Source: Escallonia rubra
Lineage: Eukaryota; Streptophyta; Magnoliopsida; Escalloniales; Escalloniaceae
Direction of reading: 5' to 3'
DNA: 64,000 nucleotides
Assembly (NCBI GenBank): GCA_033065855.1
Contig: JAVXUO010002567.1
Coordinates: forward strand, 1 to 64,000
The notes under the pieces are model-generated. The model was given only the letters and a program-made list of their open reading frames with translations. It was not told where the DNA came from and ran no database searches. Each line of letters opens with the position of its first letter. Position 1 is the first letter of the stretch. The position numbers and the translations under genes were made by a program. Of the stretch, positions 1 through 10,439 are shown piece by piece.

Positions 1-160
1 ATTTTTAATTAGCGACGGATATTCCGTCGCTAATTATATTTTTAGTATTTTAATTTATTTTCTTTTTTATAAAAATTAGCGACGGAATATGTTTTTGCGA
101 CGGACTATTCCCTCGCTAAAAAGCTTATTTAGCGACGGATTTAATCCGTCGCCAAAAATC
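1..160. repeat. CACTA 3' subterminal hairpin repeats
   Basis: Several copies of AGCGACGGA and its complement TCCGTCGC occur here in inverted pairs, matching those at 9930-10225. In this superfamily such motifs bind the TnpA-type protein. Positions 160-411 are A/T-rich and then a G-rich 3' flank of the TnpA-like gene; I see nothing else there. Confidence 0.9.
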
Positions 161-411
161 AATTTTTTTTTGATTTTTTTTTTATTTTCAATTACCCAGA
201 CCTGTAATACAATTTTCATTTCTCAACAACAACGCGCAATAATCAATACAGAAAGAAATATATATAATCAATTATAAAAAATATTTCAATATAAAAAAGA
301 CTCATGTACAAGGGGAACCGAATACAGCCGGTTAGGGGAGGGGAGAAGAGTACAAGCCGGGCGCGGGGGCGGGGGGGGGGAAAGCTAGGAACGGGCACGG
401 GAAGGGGCTCA

Positions 412-2031
412 TCAGGGGTCGCCGAGTCCCGGATCTGGATGCTGCTGATTCGGGGCCGGCTCGGCATGTCCAGCAGTGCCCTGCTCCCTGATCATCCTCA
501 CCACCACTGTAGCAATGCGCTGGATCTCCTCGTCGTCCAACTGACGCTGAGGAGCCGGTGTCTGTGGAGGGGCAGCAGGGGGTGAGGACGCTCCTATCAC
601 GGCACGAGCAGTCGTGCTAGGCAGGCCGCGTATGCGGCCTTTCGGCCGATTCACGACCTCCGGCGTATCCAGCCATCGCTTCAACCCCCCAGTACTCGCA
701 GCCGTACTAGTGGACGCTGATGGCTGTCCGGACTGCTGCTCGGACCCCCTTAGCTGTTCATACGAGGCCTGCAAAAATAGTGGTTTAATGATACGTTAGG
801 GCATTAATTAACGAAACAGACATTGAGGATAGAAAGAAAAAACATTAACAGCTTAAATAAATTGACTCACATCGATCCGCCGGGCAATATCTGAAATATA
901 GTCGCCCGCCCGGTGCGCCTCGTCCTTGTCCTTCTTCCGCACGTGCGTCTGACTATAGGTCAGAGCTATGACCTCATCCTCCTCCAGATCCGGGTGCTCG
1001 ACCGCGTTCATGTGTCGGACGATGTCGTGTGGCACCGACCCCCCCGTGTGCGTCGGATCTCTGTTCTGTCTGTTCTCGGCCCCGCTCTTACTTTTGGCGT
1101 CGCAGCCTGGATCCGCAGCCCACCGATCTATCATCTCCCCCAGTAAACTGTGAGATATCCAATATGGGGGATATCTCGTCATCTCCGTCATCGGGGCACC
1201 CTCGGGCAGCAGCTTCTTTGCCCGGTCCCGTGCGTCGTGGAGCCATCGGCGGTAATTCTTGCCGATGTAGGCAAAGAAGGCCTGCTGCCCCAGTGCCTGC
1301 TGCTGAGGCGTGTCAAACGTAAACCCCTCCTGTAAGGCATTCAATAACACAAATTATGACCAGAAAACAAACTGTAATTAAACATTTACTAACGCTGAAA
1401 AAAATACTTCACCGTACCAGCCACTCCTCCCATAGGGCCTCCCTCGCAGCGGCATCCCAGTCCTTCCAGTACAGGCGTGGCTCGAAGAATCGGCCCTTCA
1501 CAAGAACGCCGATCTTCGTCCTCGCCAGATTCTCCAGGATCCTGCCAAAGAAGTAAATAAATTAATTAATACAGTTCAAATATAAATTAACATCCCAAAA
1601 TTTTAAATTTAAGGCATGAGGTGATATTTTTAGTACTTACAGGCCCTCCTGCGTGAGCGTAACTCTCTGTTTACGCTGGGGGTCGATGCGTACCCCGCGT
1701 GTCGGACCACGGCCTCGTCGAGATCCTACAAAACACAGACATTAATACAGTTCAAATATACTTTAAATATAAGGCTAGCGAAAATGTACTAAACACCGTT
1801 ATAAACTATACCTGAGGTAGAACCCACGGAAGATGGAGAATGCACGCGCGTGTGGGATGAATCTGCGTCGGGCTGGGGCGACGGCTCGGGCTGGGGCCCC
1901 ATCTGCTGTCCGCGATCACTCTGTGCCTCGTCATCAGTAGGCAATGACGAGGTGGGACCCACCGGGGAGGAAGCAGCTCGGCGTCCAGCCCGGCCACGAA
2001 TAGCCCGTATCCTATCCATATCTGACTTCAT
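412..2031 (-). CDS. TnpA-like CACTA protein (Transposase_24 / Ptta-En-Spm family)
   Basis: The second CACTA gene, probably the DNA-binding partner that recognises the subterminal repeats. Five exons with GT-AG junctions fit one frame: 2031-1812, 1725-1641, 1541-1418, 1329-871 and 768-412, giving 414 aa with the start MKSDMDRIRAI; an upstream in-frame ATG at 2058 would add 9 residues and one at 2019 would remove 4. The N-terminus is low-complexity Ser/Pro/Gln. The motif RGRGPTRGVRI near residue 77 introduces the family core (about 85-290: ENLARTKIGVLVKGRF, YIGKNYRRWLHDARD, RYPPYWISHSLLGEMIDRW). The C-terminal part has a short helical stretch (DDEEIQRIATVVVRMIREQ). No stops interrupt it. Family membership rests on motif and context; the repeat-binding role is known for the maize and snapdragon homologues and only inferred here. 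Confidence 0.82.
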
Positions 2032-2205
2032 ATAGATTATATACAAAGACATTAACACGTGAAAAACAATAATTTAGGCATAAATCATCATCGGCACTAT
2101 ATATATATATATATATATATATGAACGGATGTGCAAAAACACATCAATAAACACCAAGTTCTAAAATGTTACTACATTTTTCCCGTGATGTTACAACATT
2201 ACAAG

Positions 2206-5200
2206 TCAATCATTTTCAGTTTGCGAATCATCTTCATCACTTTCCTCGTCGCCCTCTTCTTCGTGGGACTCGTCGTCCTCTTCATCTTCTAATTCATCCT
2301 CTTCATCAGTAGACTCGGTCACATCATCTCCAACACTTTCCACGTCTTCCGCGTCATCATCTACGACTTCTTCTCCCACAAGAAGTGTTGTTGGAAGAGG
2401 AAGATCGTCCTCCTCGTTGTTGACCTCAACAGGGAACAAGACACGTGGTTGGTCGGCTTGAAAGGAGTCTAGCTCACTGTCATATGTCACGGGCAATTTC
2501 TTGGACTTGATAGTTGTATACCAATGAGATTTGGGATTGGCGACGTCCTCCGCGTAAAAGACTTGTACAGCTTGACTAGCAAACACAAAGGGCTCGTCTG
2601 ATGCAAGTCTTGACTTGACATTGACATCTACAATCCCTTGAGAGCTAACACGGATTCCTCTACTGCATGTGACATCGAACCACGTACACTTGAACATTAC
2701 CAGGCGGTTTTGGGAACCCAGATATGTTAGCTCAACAATCTCATCTAGCTCTCCGTAAAAGTCCATGCAATTCTCGGCATAACAGTCGCCGTTGACCAAG
2801 ACTCCACTGTTTTGGGTTTGTTTTGTTCGGTCATCATCTTTTACGTTAAACCTAAACCCGTTGATGATATAGCCTCCGTAACAGGATGTTTGTTTGTTAG
2901 GGCCTTCGGCTAGTAATTTCAAGCAGGAGGGCACTGGTCTATCCATTGACTGAACCTATTGTAGATGACGGTAAAAATTAAGGATAAATCAGTATACTAA
3001 TTGGCCACAGAACTGTATATAACACATAATATAATTTCGTTAAATAATCTTACACGGATTTTGAACCACTGTACAAATTGTGATTTCCGATGAGATTCAA
3101 GTCCAGCGGGATCAGTGATTAAAGATTCCGCATCGAACTCACTGCAAACCAATATGCATTTGACTCGCTTAACACACACTTTCAATTATGTACAGCAATG
3201 TAAGTGAATTAAGACTTTAACTTACTCAACGAATGCCGAAACTTCATCGCAATTTAGAAGGGCATATATTGTTGCAGCACTGTACTCTTCATCTGTTAGC
3301 CATCGAGTATACGTTCGGCCGAACGGACTACCTGACTGCTTGAATATTGACAATTGCCCTTCCAAATTTGTGCCTGCTCCGGGGTCATTTCGGCCTAGTT
3401 GATTTAACTTTGTACCAACATCAAGCCCGAAATATTGACTACAAAATTTTACAAGTTCTTCCATTACGTAAGCCTCCGCAATTGAGCCCTCAACCCGAGC
3501 CTTATTACGGACTTTTTTCTTTAAATGGAACATGAACCTAGAAGTTTAGCGAATCGAGTTAGGTGGAATATCAATGATAACAGATGTCGCATTAAGTGTA
3601 AACGAACAACTGTAACAATTTAAGGATTACCTCTCGAAGGGATACATCCACCGATATTGCACGGGTCCACCCATCTTAGCTTCATATGCCAAGTGAACAG
3701 GCAGATGCTCCATTGAATCAAAGAACGAAGGTGGGAAGATTTTCTCCAGCTTGCAAATCGTCACCACAATGTTCTTCTCAAGCACTTCCATGTTACTCAC
3801 CCGGATCGTAGAAGAGCATATATCTCGAAAGAAATGAGATAATTCAGTCAAAGTCTCGCAAACAACCCGTGGCAACAGTCCCTGGAAGGCAATAAGAATG
3901 GTCCTCCCACTGACTGTCCGAGGATGCAATTCACGGCGTACACCCAACTGTTGTAGATCCCTTCTCGCTTTAAGGTGATCTTTCGATTTGCCCTTGACAT
4001 TCATCACTGTGTTGAACACATTATCAAAAACGTTCTTCTCAATATGCATCACATCCATGTTGTTTCGGATAACGAGCGTCCTCCAGTAGGCTAACTCCCA
4101 GAAGATACAAAATTTTCTCCAGTTGTGCTCTTTCCCGAACCCTGCAATCTTCTGATCCGGCACACCCTTACCGTGTGGTATGTCAGTATCAAGTGCCTCC
4201 AGGTGTGAGAGTACTTCTTCACCAGATGGGTAGTCCAGTGTGACAACCTCACGCTCGATTGTCCCGTCAAATTTATCCTTCTGCCTACGAAACTGATGGC
4301 CCGGTGGCAAAAGCTTACGGTGACATCCGAACCACGAGGCCTTTCCGCCGTGCTTTAACGTATGACCGGGGTTCACGCCCATACAAGCAGGGCATGCTAG
4401 CTTCCCATGTGTGCTCCAGCCACACGTCATTCCCAATGCGGGGAAATCATGTATAGTCCACATCAAAGCAGCCCTCATCTGAAAATTTTGTTTAAGGGAT
4501 GCATCATATGTTTCGACTCCATGATTCCATAACTGTTTTAACTCATCAATCAACGGCCTTAAATACACATCTATGTCCTTACCGGGACTCTTCGGCCCCG
4601 GAATAAGCAACGACAAGAACATATACGGCTTCTTCATGCACATGCCTGGTGGAAGGTTGTAAGGGACAATAATAACAGGCCAACAGGAGTAAGGCGTGGT
4701 AGACTGACCGAAAGGGTTGAACCCATCGGTTGCCAGACCAAGTCTAACATTCCGAACTTCCTGAGCAAAGACTGGATGCCTGCGGTCAAACTCCTTCCAC
4801 GCCTCTCCATCAGCTGGGTGTGTCAGCACATCGGCATCGTTGCTGCGAGTCTCACGGTGAGCCCTCATATGTTCAGCCGTATTGGAGGAGTAGTACATTC
4901 TCTGAAGCCGTGGTGTGACCGGGAAATATCGCAATATCTTCCATGCAATGTTTTTCTTCTTCCCTTTGTCCGGTTTGTACCTCGAATGATCACATACTGG
5001 ACACCGTGACAAATCCTTATTCTCTTTCCAGAATAATACACAATCGTTATTGCACGCATCTATCCGGTCATAGCTCAACCCAAGTTTCCTCATCATCTTC
5101 TTCGCGTCATAGTACGACGGCGGTAGCTTTTCACTTTCGGGCAGTATTTCTTTGATTAAGGTAACAAACTCGTTAAAACCTTTCTCACTCAGCCCGTGGT

Positions 5201-5684
5201 CTGATTTCAACTGTAATAACCTACTAACCGCAGACAGCCGTGTGTGTTTCGGAGCTCCATCCCACAGCGGCTCTTCCGCAGCTCTCAACAACTCATAAAA
5301 CTGATGAGCCCCCTCGTTCGGCGGTTGTGGACTGTCGTTACCCCAGTCAACATTAGCATGCCCAGCATCCATAATCATATCTCGGTAATCATATCGTGCC
5401 TCCTCCCTAACTTCAGTTTGACTAGCCGGGTTGGACGACAATACTATCGTTTCCCCGTGCTGCGTCCACCTTGTGTATCCACCCATAAAACCGTACCGAC
5501 GAAGATGCCATTTTACTTCAATTCTTTTTCTCCAGTGCAACAACTCACATCTACCGCACGGACACCTTATCTTATCAAGGTCAACATGTGCAGGATGCGC
5601 ATAAGCGAAGTCGAGAAATTCGTCAACGCGACACTCAAAATCTTCAGCATTCTTCCTTTTCATCCAACTTCGATCGACTGACAT
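2206..5684 (-). CDS. CACTA transposase, TNP2 family (TnpD-like)
   Basis: The catalytic transposase of the element. Four exons, 5684-3631, 3537-3226, 3141-3054 and 2955-2206, join with GT-AG introns of 93, 84 and 98 bp into 3204 nt with no stop, encoding 1067 aa. Domains in order: an N-terminal Transpos_assoc zinc-binding segment (about 5-78, CPCGRC at 41-46, HLRRYGF following); the TNP2 core (about 200-560) with the conserved LGLATDGFNPFGQ (Asp near 321) and NNMDVMHIEKNVFDN (Asp near 542), likely catalytic; a DUF4218 segment crossing the first intron (PRVVCETLTELSHFFRDIC, VEGSIAEAYVMEE); DUF4216 after the last intron (YGGYIINGFRF, TQNSGVLVNGD); and a strongly acidic tail (last about 60 residues). 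Length and order match full-size plant CACTA transposases. It lies upstream of the TnpA-like gene on the same strand. Confidence 0.93.
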
Positions 5685-5828
5685 GACGACTGAATTATCG
5701 TACTGTATACCACCTTCAATAATGACCAGTGATTAGGCATTGCCGATGTAAATATGAATGCATGAATGTTACAACATGTCTACATATTTTCCCTCCACTC
5801 TTGAACAGGTAGTGGTCCTATCCCATTC

Positions 5829-6100
5829 AGAAAAGCACATGTTTATAAAACAGTGAATAACTCATGCTTAGTCCCATGTCTGTGGAAAATTCGGCAGCAC
5901 CTCCCCGCATTTCTCCAAGTACACGACATCGATTAGGTGTTCTAACATTCATCTAACCTTGCTCGGGAAGGTTTGACGGATGTTAGAACACCAGATCTGT
6001 ATGCACCAGGAGAAACACACGAGAACGTGTACCAAATATCCACGACATAGAACACAAAGCATGAGTCAAAACACTGTTTTATAAACAATTAGCTTTTCCA
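5829..6100. repeat. Long imperfect palindrome centred near 5964
   Basis: The innermost stem is 25 bp (5936-5960 pairing with 5968-5992) with three mismatches, two of them G:T-compatible, around a 7-nt loop. Pairing resumes further out: GTTTATAAAACAGTG at 5841-5855 is exactly complementary to 6072-6086, with the same centre of symmetry, and AACTCATGCTT near 5870 pairs with AAGCATGAGT near 6058. The arms total about 270 bp. It may be a foldback element or MITE nested in the CACTA element, or a small-RNA-producing hairpin; no terminal duplication was found. Confidence 0.8.
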
Positions 6101-6120
6101 AACTGTCCAAACTGGACATC

Positions 6121-6163
6121 CAAAGGCTCATTACAAGGCATTACTTTGTAATGAGTGCCTTTG
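6121..6163. repeat. Short hairpin
   Basis: CAAAGGC-TCATTACAA (6121-6136) pairs with 6146-6163 across a short loop, with a 2-nt bulge. It lies just outside the long palindrome. Confidence 0.75.
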
Positions 6164-6291
6164 AACGGGAACTAAGGGTTTCTATGCATGCATGCGTTCA
6201 AAAATTGATAAGATATGCGTAACTTTCCAAAATATCAAAACTGCAGAAAGATCGTTCCATATGTTACCAATTCCACATTAAATAGAATTCG

Positions 6292-6322
6292 TTGGCAACG
6301 AGTTGAACCATCTCGTTGCCAA
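6292..6322. repeat. Short perfect hairpin
   Basis: TTGGCAACGAG (6292-6302) is perfectly complementary to CTCGTTGCCAA (6312-6322) around a 9-nt loop, an 11-bp stem. Confidence 0.8.
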
Positions 6323-6470
6323 TGGACTTCTCAAAACAACAACTAATATAAAGAAGGCAGGGTTTGTAAACAACGAGTAATGGAACCATCTCTGGGCAAC
6401 ATGAAGTAATTATGGGATGTACAAGAGCTAATTAGGGCTAACTGGATTATTAGGGTTAATAACGAGTATT

Positions 6471-7100
6471 AATTATAGCTAATTAGGGTTGATTAGGACT
6501 AATTAGGGTTATTTAGTCCTAATTAGGGTTTAATTGTGCCGAGTAATACGTGATTAGTCGTAATTAGGGCTAATTAGGCTTAATTGGGTTATGTTAGGGC
6601 TAATTAATGTTAATGAGGGCTAGTTTCGGATAATTATAGCTGATTAGGGTTGATTAGGACTAATTAGGGTTATTTAGTCCTAATTAGGGTTTAATTGTGC
6701 CAAGTAGTGCTGATTAGTCCTAATTAGGACTAATTAGGCTTAATTGGGTTATGTTAGGGCTAATTAATGTTAATGAGGGCTAGTTTCGGATAATTATAGC
6801 TGATTAGGGTTGATTAGGACTAATTAGGGTTATTTAGTCCTAATTAGGGTTTAATTGTGCCGAGTAGTGCTGATTAGTCCTAATTAGGGCTAATTAGGCT
6901 TAATTGGATTATGTTACGACTAATTAATGTTAATGGGGGCTAGTTTCAGATAATTATAGCTAATTAGGGTTGATTAGGACTAATTAGGGTTATTTAGTCC
7001 TAATTAGGGTTTAATTGTGCCGAGTAGTGCTGCTTAGTCCTAACTAGCGCTAATTAGGCTTAATTGGGTTATGTTAGTGCAAATTACGACTAATTAGGCT
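6471..7100. repeat. 160-bp tandem repeat rich in TAATTAGGG
   Basis: About four copies. The anchor TAGTTTCGGATAATTATAGC recurs at 6621, 6781 and 6941, exactly 160 bp apart; the first copy (from 6471) is one base longer. Within each unit TAATTAGGGTT and GATTAGGACTAATTAG repeat at a finer scale, and looser copies run from about 6400 to 7280. It resembles degenerate telomere-like (TTTAGGG) sequence but never forms the exact telomeric heptamer array. Confidence 0.9.
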
Positions 7101-7380
7101 AACTATAATCAATATGCGCATAATTGGGTTCATTTGGGAAAATTTGGGGTAATTACAGCTAATTTGATTTTCATTAGGTTCTTAGGGTTAATTAAAACTA
7201 ATTAGGCTCGTTAGAGCTAATAAGGGTTAATTGATTTACTAAAATATTGTTAATCAGGACTAATTAGGGCTAATTATAGCCAGTGCTGGAGCCACGATGA
7301 GATTCTAGGGGCTGCATGCTAAAAATGTCGCATTAACCTAACTAACCTAAATTTAATGCACATTCAACAACCTCAATTCC

Positions 7381-7905
7381 GACACCTCATATAGGGTGTC
7401 AATATGGTGTTCGATACATGTCTGACACCTCTAGACACGTGTCCGACACATACCGACACGTGTCTGACGCCTCCAGACACGTGTCTGACGCCTCCGGACA
7501 CGTGTCCGACGCCTACCGACACGCACCTCCAGACACATCGGCATACGTTAATTTGTGTTTTAAATGTCGGACACCGTCGATCAGACGTGGTGTCCGTGTC
7601 TGCGCTAGCTAACAGGTATCTCAATCCAATTGGGTCCCATCCTCCGTCAACAACCTCAATTCTGACACCTCATATAGGGTGTCAATATGGTGTCCGATAC
7701 GTGTCTGACACCTCCGGACACGTGTCCGACACATACCGACACGTGTCCGACGCCTCCGGACACGTGTCCGACGCCCACCGACACGCACCTCCAGACACAT
7801 CGGCATACGTTAATTTGTGTTTTAAATGTCGGACACCATCGATCAGACGTGGTGTCCGTGTTTGCGCTAACTAACAGGCATCTCAATCCAATTGAGTCCC
7901 ATTCT
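7381..7905. repeat. GACACGTGTC minisatellite in two duplicated blocks
   Basis: Two blocks, starting GACACCTCATATAGGGTGTC at 7381 and 7663 (282 bp apart), each hold an array of about 20-bp units built on GACACGTGTC followed by (C/T)GACGCCTCC. Distance between the blocks' right parts is only 262 bp, so the second block has one unit fewer. The core ACACGTGT contains the CACGTG G-box palindrome recognised by plant bZIP/bHLH factors. Open frames on both strands here come from the repeat and are not taken as genes. Confidence 0.9.
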
Positions 7906-8014
7906 CCGTCAACAATCTCAATTCTCAATTCTAAAAGGCTCAATGCAATAAAAATTAACAAAAATCACACATTCAATCCAATTGGGTCCCATCCTCCGTC
8001 AATAATCTCAATAT

Positions 8015-8210
8015 CTCAAATGCTCAATGCACAATTAACAATCTAAAATCATCAATTAACAGCCTAAAATCATAAATTAATAATCGCAATTACTTCAAAT
8101 GCACAGCTAATAACCTAAAATCATCAATTAACAATCTAAAATCACAGATCAATAATCACAATTCTCAAATGCACAATTAACAACCTAAAATTATCAAACA
8201 AATTATCAAG
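8015..8210. repeat. A/T-rich repeat of about 68 bp
   Basis: Motifs such as AAATGCACAATTAACAACC and AAAATCATCAATTAACA recur near 8029, 8097 and 8166, giving roughly three diverged copies of a 68-bp unit. Confidence 0.65.
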
Positions 8211-8269
8211 GTTCAAATGGGAAAAAATTGTTCAAAATGCACATATCCGATGTGCTTGAATTATTTCAA

Positions 8270-8690
8270 TTTAGGGTTCGATTGTATTAGGCATTCAATT
8301 TAGGGTTCAATTAGTTTAATTTAGGGTTCGGTTCGATTAGGGCGGTTAGGGCATTCAATTTAGGGTTTAATTAGAGTTCAATTACATCAATTTAGGGTTC
8401 AATTAGGGGGTTCCATTGATTCAATTTAGGGTTCAGTTGATTTGGGGCATTCAATTTAGGGTTCAATTAGTTCAAATTAGGTTTCAGTTGGATTAGGGTA
8501 TTCAATTTAGGGTTCAATTAGTTTAATTTAGGATTCGGTTCGATTAGGGCATTCAATTTAGGGTTTAATTAGGGTTCAATTACTTCAATTTAGGGTTCAA
8601 TTAGGGGGTTCTATTGATTCAATTTAGGGTTCGGTTGATTTCGCTATTGCCCTTTATGCTTGAATTAGGGTATTCAATTTAAATATAGTT
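8270..8690. repeat. TTTAGGGTTCAATTAG array, about 207-bp higher-order unit
   Basis: CAATTTAGGGTTCAATTAG and variants recur every 20-40 bp, and a longer unit starting TTCAATTTAGGGTTC repeats at 8294 and 8501. It contains many TTTAGGG words like the plant telomere repeat but interrupted, so it is an interstitial degenerate array inside the CACTA element. Confidence 0.85.
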
Positions 8691-9647
8691 TGAAATGGGT
8701 CATACACTCGTACATACATATTTGTTTTACATTTTTTTTTTGTCCAGATTGACTATTGAATGATCAAGCCCTACCACAAATGACTACTAGTCAAATTAGT
8801 AGGTCAAGCAAGATTGTTTAATTTTGTAAAGTTGCTAGGAGTGTAGCAAATTCATTTGAAATTACTGATAACACAAGCATTGTACTAGGTGATGGGCTAG
8901 AATTTGTCACAGACACACAGGACTAGGCGTACTACTCTACTTTGGGTTCTTGGATACAACACAAGATGGGCCGAAGGAAGTTGCTCAGCCCCATATGTCC
9001 ATTTTGGATGTGCTGGGCCTTAAAGTACATGGACCATAAAATCTTACCGTAATAATGTGAGCGCAAGTGGCAACTACATGTTTCTAAGTTTTACGAAATT
9101 CCACATAAATTTCAAAATGGGGAATTAAACTTTATAATGTCGTTCAGTTGACTTGTCAAATAATACTTATATACTTAGTAATCTCAATTACTCTTTGCGT
9201 CGCAAGATTGTTATTTATCAAGGAGACAATATGGGGCGCCGCAAACCACCACCCCCTTCCCCATATTGCGTCATCTTAATTTTAATGTCCCTTGCCCAGT
9301 TCCGTCCCGTCCCATCCCATCTAGATCCAACGCCACTTAACCCGATCATTTACAATACGAGTCAACTTTTTTAGCTTCTAATTTATTTTCTTTGAAACTA
9401 GTCATATTTTTGGATGAGATTATTTTCATTATTCTAGTTGGTAGAGGCAGCGGACCAAGGTGGCTGCTGGAGTTGGAAGGCAGCGATGGTCGGTGGGGGA
9501 TGGCTATCGGAGTTTATCGTAGTGACTGTCGACGAGTGCTACAGAAAAGGAAGCAGAAAGGGCATTTAATTGTAACATAATAAAAGAAAAAATGGGTAGT
9601 GATATTAAACACTATAAAAAAAAATTACCTGATGGGAGTCGCCGGCG

Positions 9648-9815
9648 TCGAGGGAGGTCACCGCCGCATCGAGGGAAGTCACCACCGTTGTCGAGGGAGG
9701 TCACCGCCGGGGTCGAGGGAAGTCACCGCCGATGTCGAGGGAGGTCACCGCCGGGGTAGAGGGAAGTCACGGCCGGTGTCGAGGGAGGTCGCCGCCGGTG
9801 TCAAGGCTTTCGGTG
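9648..9815. repeat. GC-rich minisatellite, 21-22 bp unit
   Basis: About eight copies of CGAGGGAGGTCACCGCCGGGGT with small changes. It lies about 400 bp inside the CACTA 5' end, in what is probably the transcribed leader of TNP2 on the minus strand. A plus-strand open frame across it (9599-9928) encodes only repeat peptide and is not considered a gene. Confidence 0.9.
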
Positions 9816-9929
9816 GCGCCGAAGGTGGGGGGCAGGATGTGAGAACGGCGGTGGCACAATCGCCAGAAATGGGTTTTGGGATTTTCGAAGAGAGAAGCAG
9901 TGACATTCAAACTAGATCTGAGAGTTAAA

Positions 9930-10231
9930 TAGGTTTTTAGCGACGGAATAACTCCGTCGCTAAAAGTCCGTCGGTGAAGACCTATTTGTACCGACGGAAT
10001 AAATCTGTCGCTTAAATAATCTTTCACGACGGAGTTTTACTGACGTACGTTTCCGTCGATAAAACGCCTTTTCACCGACGGAGTTTTTTGCGACGGAATA
10101 AATCCGTCGCTTAAATAATATTTTACGACGGAGTTTTACTGACGGAGGTTTCCGTCGGTACAACTCATTTTAGCGACGGAATCTATTCCGTCGCTAAAAC
10201 TCCGTCGCAAAAGACGTCTTTTCTTGTAATG
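9930..10231 (-). repeat. CACTA 5' subterminal repeats and terminal inverted repeat
   Basis: Roughly twenty copies of CGACGGA or TCCGTCG occur in alternating orientation, several as perfect hairpins such as AGCGACGGAATA/ACTCCGTCGCT. The terminal repeat ends at 10231; the next bases GAT would be the 3-bp target duplication. Confidence 0.93.
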
Positions 10232-10439
10232 GATGTGCTGTTTCGATTAGCCACTTTGATTTGATATAAAAAATTCATTACTCATTAGAATTTTGTGATT
10301 ACTATATTTATGAAAATCCCAGCAAGTCTATTTTAAATTTTTTAATTTTGAGTTTTCTAAGATTCATTACGTTTCTGCCTCAAAATGGTCAATGTACAAA
10401 ATTAGGATTTGCTAAAAAAATGTTATTTCTAGAATTACA

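Larger units (their letters stand above)
5685..9635 (-). other. Non-coding 5' cargo of the CACTA element
   Basis: Almost 4 kb between the TNP2 start and the terminal region has no convincing gene. It contains an imperfect long palindrome (5829-6100), two short hairpins, a 160-bp tandem array, a GACACGTGTC minisatellite duplicated in two blocks, a 68-bp A/T-rich repeat and a TTTAGGG-rich array, each listed separately. Positions 8700-9600 are unique-looking A/T-rich sequence in which I see no clear motif. A promoter and leader exon for the TNP2 transcript should lie here but I could not fix one. Confidence 0.7.
1..10231 (-). mobile_element. CACTA (En/Spm) DNA transposon, 3' end outside the window
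   Basis: The right end carries the terminal repeat read on the minus strand as CATTACAAGAAAAG (10231 down to 10218), a one-base variant of the usual CACTACAAGAAAA start. Both extremities (1-160 and 9930-10225) are dense with inverted copies of AGCGACGGA/TCCGTCGCT, the subterminal repeats typical of plant CACTA elements. Two minus-strand genes of the expected kinds and order lie inside, TNP2 then a Transposase_24/TnpA-type gene, and both read open through their introns. The sequence starts within the 3' subterminal repeats, so the 3' terminal repeat lies just before base 1 and the 3-bp target duplication (expected GAT, 10232-10234) cannot be checked. The element exceeds 10.2 kb and looks potentially autonomous. 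Confidence 0.93.

Noticed and set aside
7404-7961. Overlapping open frames of 60-156 codons on both strands
   Set aside because: They translate only the GACACGTGTC minisatellite; open frames on both strands are a by-product of the repeat.
6400-8690. Telomeric or interstitial telomere sequence
   Set aside because: TTTAGGG words are frequent but never form an uninterrupted heptamer array, and the region lies inside a CACTA element.
9599-9928. 109-codon Gly/Arg-rich open frame
   Set aside because: Encodes the 22-bp minisatellite in the CACTA leader and lies antisense to the element's genes.
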